A stretch of DNA of 28,666 bases. Source: a virus. This document shows, one piece after another, positions 24,096-28,666 of the stretch. A model generated the notes under the pieces. It was not told the DNA's origin. It saw only the letters and a program-made list of their open reading frames with translations, and made no database searches. The stretch lies in IMG/VR virus record IMGVR_UViG_3300043172_000397, positions 1 to 28,666 of that record; one strand, written 5' to 3'. The position numbers and the translations under genes are program-made. The stretch's first letter is position 1. The number at the start of each line of letters is the position of its first letter.

Positions 24096-25558
24096 TTAGA
24101 GATCGCCCCTCGATCGAGGAGCTCCTGAGCTCGCTCATCGCCATTCTCGGCGAGAGCCATCAGAGCATCGACCTCATCATCAGTGAGCTCGTCGCCGGCA
24201 CTGAGATCGAGATCCTCATCGCCCTCGTCGATCGACACCTCGGAGAGCGGAGCGAGCGACAGCACCGCACGGATCTCATCCGGTGTGACGATCGTTCTGC
24301 CTTGCTGTTTGTTCACCGTCGACAGCTTCACCGCGACAGATGCTTTCTCTGATTCGTCGAGCGTGTCGATATCCGGCCATGCAACGCGGTATCCGTTGCG
24401 TGCTTTCGGTGCTGTCGAGCTCGGCTGTGGCAGAGCTCCGTGCTCGATGAGTCGATCGACAAACGGCCGCACGACGACAGGCTCGGCATGCTCCGATCGG
24501 CGATCTGATACTCGATCATCGAAATTCGTTTTGTCTTGCGAGCTCGCCAGCTCCCCCCGCTCGCTGCCGGTGAGGATGCGCACCGGAATCCCTGTGCTCG
24601 CTGAGATCAGCTTGAGTGTCGCGTCGACGCTCGGCCCATAGTCGGCGACATCGGAGCCCATTGCCTCGATCTCGACACCGCGGAGCCCGACTGTGCGCCG
24701 CATCTGATTCGCAAATTCCTCGATTTCCTCTTTCAGAGCCTTGAGTTTCGGCTCATCGAGATCGAGATCCGGATCCAGCTTTGCGAGAAATCCCTGATGA
24801 GCTCTCAGCCAGAATGCCTCAGCTCCGCCGCCGGCCACTTTGTCGAGATCATCGAGAAAATTCCATATGTTGCGGAGCCGCGGCCGGCCGTAAACTTTGT
24901 CGTCGAGCAGCCCCTCGGCCACATGCAACAGCCGCGACCAGTGCACGAGCTGCGTGCTCTTGCTCGGCCGCCGTTTGATCGTGTCAGAGTTTCGCGGAGT
25001 GCCGACTCGAGAGAGCGTGTATGTTTCCGGCTGCCCGAATCGCGCATTCTCCGGATCGGTGACGATCGTCGTGAGCTCGATGTCCTCTTGCGAATACGGA
25101 GCCACATATAGCAGATCCTCGGCTTTGAACCTATCCGGCAGCGGCTCGCTGAGATTGCCGCCCTTGACGCCGAGCACGAGCACAGCATACTCGCCGAGCC
25201 CGGCGAGAATGTCGGTGATCGCGAATGCCGGCCAGAGTGCGAGCCGATCGTCGAGCTCCGCCCATGCCGCCTCGAATTCGGTTTGCTTGTCGAGATTCTC
25301 ATCCTCGAGGAGCACTCCCCCGCCTCGCCATGTTGCCCGCGGAAATGTCTCGACGACTCTCGTCGCCACACCGTTGCGCTCGAACCTGTCGCGATAATCT
25401 TGCAGGCTGATCGTGCGCGGATATCCGAGAGCCTGATACAGATCTCGCTTGCCGCCGAATGTCTTGCCTGCCTGATTCGCGAAATTCAGCCTCGAGCCGA
25501 TTGCGGAGAGCATGCGCATGAGGCTGAGAGGAGATTTCTGCTGAGCGTCGCCGGCCAT
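24065..25558 (-). CDS. Portal protein (DUF1073-like)
   Basis: This 497-residue protein fits the phage portal family of the DUF1073 type. Typical blocks are YRDRFERNGVATRVVETFPRA near residues 55-75, VYGRPRLRNIWNFLDDLDKV near 222-242, and STGIPVRILTGSERGELASS near 329-348, followed by an acidic C terminus. It forms the DNA-packaging ring at one vertex. The ATG at 25558 lies 34 bases after the terminase stop without a clear ribosome-binding site. The last codons are TCT AAA AAA AAA CAG, and the frame stops only seven codons after the A9 run, which suggests a frameshift into the MuF frame. Confidence 0.93.
   Translation of the reverse strand: MAGDAQQKSPLSLMRMLSAIGSRLNFANQAGKTFGGKRDLYQALGYPRTISLQDYRDRFERNGVATRVVETFPRATWRGGGVLLEDENLDKQTEFEAAWAELDDRLALWPAFAITDILAGLGEYAVLVLGVKGGNLSEPLPDRFKAEDLLYVAPYSQEDIELTTIVTDPENARFGQPETYTLSRVGTPRNSDTIKRRPSKSTQLVHWSRLLHVAEGLLDDKVYGRPRLRNIWNFLDDLDKVAGGGAEAFWLRAHQGFLAKLDPDLDLDEPKLKALKEEIEEFANQMRRTVGLRGVEIEAMGSDVADYGPSVDATLKLISASTGIPVRILTGSERGELASSQDKTNFDDRVSDRRSEHAEPVVVRPFVDRLIEHGALPQPSSTAPKARNGYRVAWPDIDTLDESEKASVAVKLSTVNKQQGRTIVTPDEIRAVLSLAPLSEVSIDEGDEDLDLSAGDELTDDEVDALMALAENGDERAQELLDRGAISKKKQNHETLQ
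24089..24097 (-). other. Candidate -1 frameshift site (A9) at end of portal gene
   Basis: Nine A residues on the coding strand lie in codons AAA AAA AAA after TCT. The heptamer A AAA AAA is in phase and fits X XXY YYZ slippage. A -1 slip leads to ACA GAA CCA CGA AAC and 292 codons of the MuF-like frame. The same genome uses an A8 run for the tail chaperone frameshift, and homopolymers of A are otherwise rare in this GC-rich sequence. A homopolymer sequencing error of one base would give the same picture. Confidence 0.6.
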
Positions 25559-25592
25559 GTGGGGATTTGTAACACAGCCAGCCGCCAGCCCG

Positions 25593-27092
25593 CTACCATG
25601 CTATCGGATCGATTTTGCGCGGCCGATGCTCGAGCCAGTCGATGAGAGCATTGTATGAGCAGCTCGCAGCGTCGACGTGATCGTCATACGTGCCGACAGG
25701 AAACGCCGCGAGAATCTGCAAGAATATCTCATTCCACGGAGCTCGCACGAGTTTGACTTTCTTGCCGGCACACTGCGATCGAAACGGCCCGGCTCGCACA
25801 ACTTTGTCACCGCCGATCGCCCACTCGTCATAATCGTATCCGCGGAGCAGCTTGCGCCTCGCGGTGATCACGGCTTTGCCGCTCGCGCCCCCCTCTCGCT
25901 CCTCGCGGATGATCACAGCTTTGCCGTCGAGCTCGGCTGTCGCTTTCATGTTGCTGTCGAGCTGATCCGGATTCCATTGCCCGAATGTGAGATCCTCGAC
26001 AAACACCTCATCGCCAGTGATCGAGAGCCGGCAGCCGACGGAGAAATCACCGCCGAGCTCCGTCGCTGCCGTATCCCATCCTCGGCAGCGATCGCCATCG
26101 GCCGGCGATGCGTCGACGATCTCAAACCATGATCGCTGAAACAGCCCTCCCCCCTCCGGAGCCGGCCGCTGCTGCAATTGCCCCGCGGTGCCATACGGCC
26201 CGAGATCGAGCTCGAGCTCCTCGATGCTCTCGAGAGAGAACAGCTCCGGCCAGAGGAGCTCACCGGCGTCGGTGCGGATGTCTCGAGTATCCGGCCGGCC
26301 GCTGTGGCATGCACAGATATCCGGCTTGACTCCATCAGGCTCGAATCGCATCGGCAGGAGCACATGCTCGAAATTCTGTTTCGCGATGAGATGAGCTGCG
26401 AGATCCTCCGTGTGTAGCCTCTGCATGATCACGATGATGGCAGCCCCTCGAGCCTTGCCTCGAGTCGAGATTGTGCGATCAAACCACTGCCGGCACGCTT
26501 CACGAAACAGAGCCGATCGAGATTGTTTGTCGCTGAGCGGATCGTCGATGATGATTCGATCCGGATGCTCGCCGGTGGCTCGGCCGCCGACGCTCGAGGC
26601 TATCCGCCAGCCGGATGCCGTTGTCTCGAATTTGATTTTGATGTTTCGATCATCACGGAGCTGAGCCGAGAAATGCCTGCGATACCATTCCGAGGTAATG
26701 ACATCTCTCACGCGGAGATTGTCGCGCACCGTGAGCTCGCTCGAGTAGCTGGCAGTCAGATATCGGAGCTGCGGCCGCTGTGCCCATTCCCATGCCGGCC
26801 AGAACACCGACACGAGCAGTGATTTCATCGTGCCCGGTGGCACATTGATGAGCACTCGTTTCAGCTTGCCGGCGCTGACATCCTCGAGGAGCTCACAGAG
26901 AGCGTCGATGTGCCAATTCCAGCGGAGCGGCTCATCGGGCTCGACGATCGGCCATGCGAGCCGCACGAAATCCGCGAGTGATCGTTTCGCGAGCTCGGCG
27001 TCGACTTGATCCTCAGTGAGCTCGAGCTCCTCGGCACCGTGCAATGTGACTCGAGTGCCAGCTCCGAAATCTGCGGCCGCGGTGCCCGTCAT
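25593..27092 (-). CDS. terL: Terminase large subunit
   Basis: This 499-residue protein is the ATP-driven DNA packaging motor and nuclease. The ATPase has VPPGTMKS at 84-91 (Walker A), RIIIDD at 179-184 (Walker B) and a coupling motif in VIMQRLHTED at about 221-230. The nuclease domain has GWDTAA with Asp340 and DDHVDA at 470-475, the expected metal-binding acids. The ATG at 27092 overlaps the small subunit stop as ATGA, so the two are coupled. Length is normal. Confidence 0.97.
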   Translation of the reverse strand: MTGTAAADFGAGTRVTLHGAEELELTEDQVDAELAKRSLADFVRLAWPIVEPDEPLRWNWHIDALCELLEDVSAGKLKRVLINVPPGTMKSLLVSVFWPAWEWAQRPQLRYLTASYSSELTVRDNLRVRDVITSEWYRRHFSAQLRDDRNIKIKFETTASGWRIASSVGGRATGEHPDRIIIDDPLSDKQSRSALFREACRQWFDRTISTRGKARGAAIIVIMQRLHTEDLAAHLIAKQNFEHVLLPMRFEPDGVKPDICACHSGRPDTRDIRTDAGELLWPELFSLESIEELELDLGPYGTAGQLQQRPAPEGGGLFQRSWFEIVDASPADGDRCRGWDTAATELGGDFSVGCRLSITGDEVFVEDLTFGQWNPDQLDSNMKATAELDGKAVIIREEREGGASGKAVITARRKLLRGYDYDEWAIGGDKVVRAGPFRSQCAGKKVKLVRAPWNEIFLQILAAFPVGTYDDHVDAASCSYNALIDWLEHRPRKIDPIAW

Positions 27093-27679
27093 TCGCCGGC
27101 GGCTGCGAGATCTCGTTTGATGCCTCGGAGTGTGGCTGTCGAGAGCTGGCTCACGTCGATCGAGCTCGTCACGATCGGCCCGCCATCCTTGCCGGTGAGC
27201 TCCGTGCGTTTCGGCTCCTCGAGCCCGAGCAGCCTCGCGAGATCCGTCAGAGCATGTCGCTTGTCGCTGAGTTTGATTTTCACTCGCCGCACATCACGAG
27301 CATCATCACCTCGCCCCTCGACATAATCCTCGATCGTCGCTTCGGAGAGTGCCGCGGCTTGCTCTCGAGTGAGCTCTGACAAATCGACGAATGGCTCGCC
27401 GCGGCCGCTGATCCTGAGATAGTCGAGCATGTTGCTGAATCCGAGCAGCTCGAGCTCGCGAGCGATCCGCTCCTGAGTGATCGCGAATTTCTCCGCGAGC
27501 CGCTCTTGCCGCTTTGCGACCGCCGCTGAGATCTGAGGTTTTCTGAGGTTTTCGGCACCGATGGCATAGGCTGTTTTTTTCGAGTATCCGGCGAGCTCGG
27601 CGGCCCGCGTCGCATTGCCCTTTGCGGTGCCGAGATAGAAACCAACGAATGCGGCTTGCTTGACTGTGAGTCTCGCCAT
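27089..27679 (-). CDS. terS: Terminase small subunit
   Basis: This 196-residue protein recognises the packaging site and activates the large subunit. The N-terminal part contains LTVKQAAFVGFYLGTAKGN followed by ATRAAELAGYSKKTAYAIG, the helix-turn-helix typical of the Terminase_2 family. The C-terminal region is helical, suited to ring formation and contact with TerL. The ATG at 27679 has only a weak upstream GCGGGC. It contains an A7 run in codons TCG AAA AAA ACA. The A7 run is not in slippery phase, and the gene is intact. Confidence 0.92.
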   Translation of the reverse strand: MARLTVKQAAFVGFYLGTAKGNATRAAELAGYSKKTAYAIGAENLRKPQISAAVAKRQERLAEKFAITQERIARELELLGFSNMLDYLRISGRGEPFVDLSELTREQAAALSEATIEDYVEGRGDDARDVRRVKIKLSDKRHALTDLARLLGLEEPKRTELTGKDGGPIVTSSIDVSQLSTATLRGIKRDLAAAGE

Positions 27680-27793
27680 GCCCGCATGATATCGCGCACG
27701 GTATGCCGAGAGCCAGCCCGGCGGCCGGCGTGGAAAATTGACACCTCGAGCGTTATCCGACAGGCTGCTCTCGATCGTCGGCCGGCGCGAATC
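27680..27793 (-). other. Intergenic gap before terminase genes
   Basis: This 114-base gap is the longest gene-free stretch of the window. It is mixed GC-rich sequence with GCCGGC palindromes and a partial inverted repeat (GAGAGCAGCC with GGCTGGCTCTC, one bulge). A TATCAT hexamer lies about 8 bases before the terminase start, but no matching -35 is seen. The place just before terS is where phages often have their packaging initiation site (cos or pac). Nothing in the bases proves this. Confidence 0.4.
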
Positions 27794-28576
27794 CTAGTGC
27801 CTCCCAGGATGCCGGCCGGCGATCGCTTTGCTGAGCATAGCTTTCGTGTCAGATGGGAAATCCTTGCGGAGCATCCATTCGACATATTCGATGCATTCCG
27901 TGATCGGCGTGCCTTGATGCTTGCCAAATCCAAACACGAGCACACCATCAGCATCGAGCCTGAGCCGGCCGGTGCGATCTGCCCACTCCGGCCGGCGGCC
28001 GGCTTTGTCGAGATCCTCCGCCAGCTCGATGCCGTATCGCTCTGCCTGAGCAGCGATGACTCTGATCGCTGCATCGACATCTGCGCGGGATCCGTGTGCG
28101 CCCTCGAGCGGCTTGTCGCAATAGAACATCAGTGCCCCCTCGAGGCTGCGCGGCTCCTGCTGGCACATGATCGCGTATCCGTCGGCGATGTATGCCTGCG
28201 TCCAGTCGAATGCGATGCCGCACCGTTTGAATTCAGCCTCGAGGATGGGCAGATCGAAACCGACGATATTGAATCCCCCATAATCAACACCCGAGAGATC
28301 CTCGAGGAGCTCATCCGCCAGCTCGGCGAATTTCGGTGAGCTCGCGACGCCGGCATCCGTGATGCCGTGTACCTCTGTCGCCTCGGCTGGAATCGGGATC
28401 TCCGGATTGATCCGATGTGTCACCGGCTCCTCGGCGCCGAGAGAATCGAACACCGCGAGCGTGATCTCGATGATCCGATCATTCTCCGTGTCGACACCCG
28501 TGCTCTCGATGTCGAGAAATACGATCGGCCGGAAATCAATGAATCGTGTGATGCTGTCGATGTCTGCGTCATTCAT
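27794..28576 (-). CDS. DnaQ-like 3'-5' exonuclease
   Basis: This 260-residue protein resembles DnaQ/ExoX-type exonucleases. Exo I is FLDIES (Asp22, Glu24), the Exo II region is NIVGFDLPILEAEF (Asp108), and Exo III is HGSRAD (His161, Asp166). The C-terminal segment FGKHQGTPITECIEYVEWML resembles the ExoX C-terminal domain. Start ATG 28576 is preceded by GGAGGG at 6 bases and overlaps an upstream stop as ATGA. A longer start at 28627 is less likely. It may trim DNA in replication, recombination or host takeover. It is unusual but not unknown just upstream of terminase genes. Confidence 0.92.
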   Translation of the reverse strand: MNDADIDSITRFIDFRPIVFLDIESTGVDTENDRIIEITLAVFDSLGAEEPVTHRINPEIPIPAEATEVHGITDAGVASSPKFAELADELLEDLSGVDYGGFNIVGFDLPILEAEFKRCGIAFDWTQAYIADGYAIMCQQEPRSLEGALMFYCDKPLEGAHGSRADVDAAIRVIAAQAERYGIELAEDLDKAGRRPEWADRTGRLRLDADGVLVFGFGKHQGTPITECIEYVEWMLRKDFPSDTKAMLSKAIAGRHPGRH

Positions 28577-28666
28577 CGTGCGCCCTCCGAGTATCTGTTT
28601 GCCTTGCGGTTTATCGTCGCTTCCCATTCCGTGCAGCCGAATGTGTGCGGCAGCTTTTTCGTCAGA
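28573..28666 (-). CDS. 3' end of unidentified upstream gene (partial)
   Basis: About 30 codons are visible. The frame ends LPHTFGCTEWEATINRK then ANRYSEGAR and TGA, whose bases overlap the exonuclease ATG as ATGA. The codon use looks like its neighbours. The start lies beyond the right edge, and the fragment is too short to assign a function. Confidence 0.55.
   Translation of the reverse strand, partial: LTKKLPHTFGCTEWEATINRKANRYSEGAR

Noticed and set aside
27574-27580. A7 run in terminase small subunit as a third frameshift site
   Set aside because: The codons are TCG AAA AAA ACA, so the in-phase heptamer is G AAA AAA, and the gene continues normally for 100+ codons with terminase-like sequence. 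No useful alternate frame was recognised.
1-28666. CRISPR array, tRNA genes, insertion sequence, integrase
   Set aside because: No evenly spaced repeats, cloverleaf-like tRNA ends, transposase motifs or integrase motifs were noticed. The only tandem repeats are coding low-complexity tracts.

Overview
This window looks like the late (virion) module of a GC-rich tailed bacteriophage or prophage with siphovirus morphology. Every gene I can support is on the minus strand, so the biological order runs from right to left. I see no integrase, bacterial housekeeping gene or tRNA. The host cannot be named from this window. Long plus-strand open frames exist but are codon-bias shadows. No stretch longer than 300 bases lacks a gene.

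Right edge to 25.6 kb: the end of an unidentified gene, a DnaQ-like 3'-5' exonuclease, and the small and large terminase subunits (packaging motor). 25.6 to 18.2 kb, head module: portal, a MuF-type minor head protein in three pieces that continues into a proline/lysine-rich linker and a HELTH zinc-protease-like domain, a small acidic protein, a prohead protease with a C-terminal scaffold, a decoration-like protein and an HK97-fold major capsid protein. 18.1 to 16.8 kb: two unassigned small proteins, then head-tail adaptor and head-closure proteins.

16.75 to 10.4 kb: a contiguous sugar cassette sits inside the connector genes. It holds a DegT/DnrJ/EryC1/StrS aminotransferase, a left-handed beta-helix acyltransferase, a small His/Cys-rich membrane protein, a SAM methyltransferase, two paralogous GT-A-like glycosyltransferases and two GT-B glycosyltransferases. 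Most junctions are 4-base ATGA or GTGA overlaps. The expected next structural gene (HK97 gp10-like) follows immediately. The inferred role is making and attaching an amino sugar to the virion or a host glycan.

10.5 to 1 kb, tail module: gp10-like protein, tail terminator, tail tube protein, tail assembly chaperones G and G-T (classical -1 frameshift on A8), tape measure protein, and a very large tail-tip/fibre protein running off the left edge.

The most unusual part is 25.6-21.9 kb. The portal frame ends just after an A9 run. The next frame (-1) encodes a MuF protein whose first ~98 codons hold no ATG, GTG or TTG, which suggests a portal-MuF fusion made by -1 frameshifting, like the G-T switch elsewhere in the window. 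MuF is then split at an ATGA, and its HPxCRC motif carries UGA at the first Cys codon, with a hairpin just downstream and a 344-codon protease-containing extension in frame. These are either layered recoding signals or a damaged gene. The prohead protease gene also contains an in-frame internal start with a strong ribosome-binding site, as expected for a nested scaffold protein.
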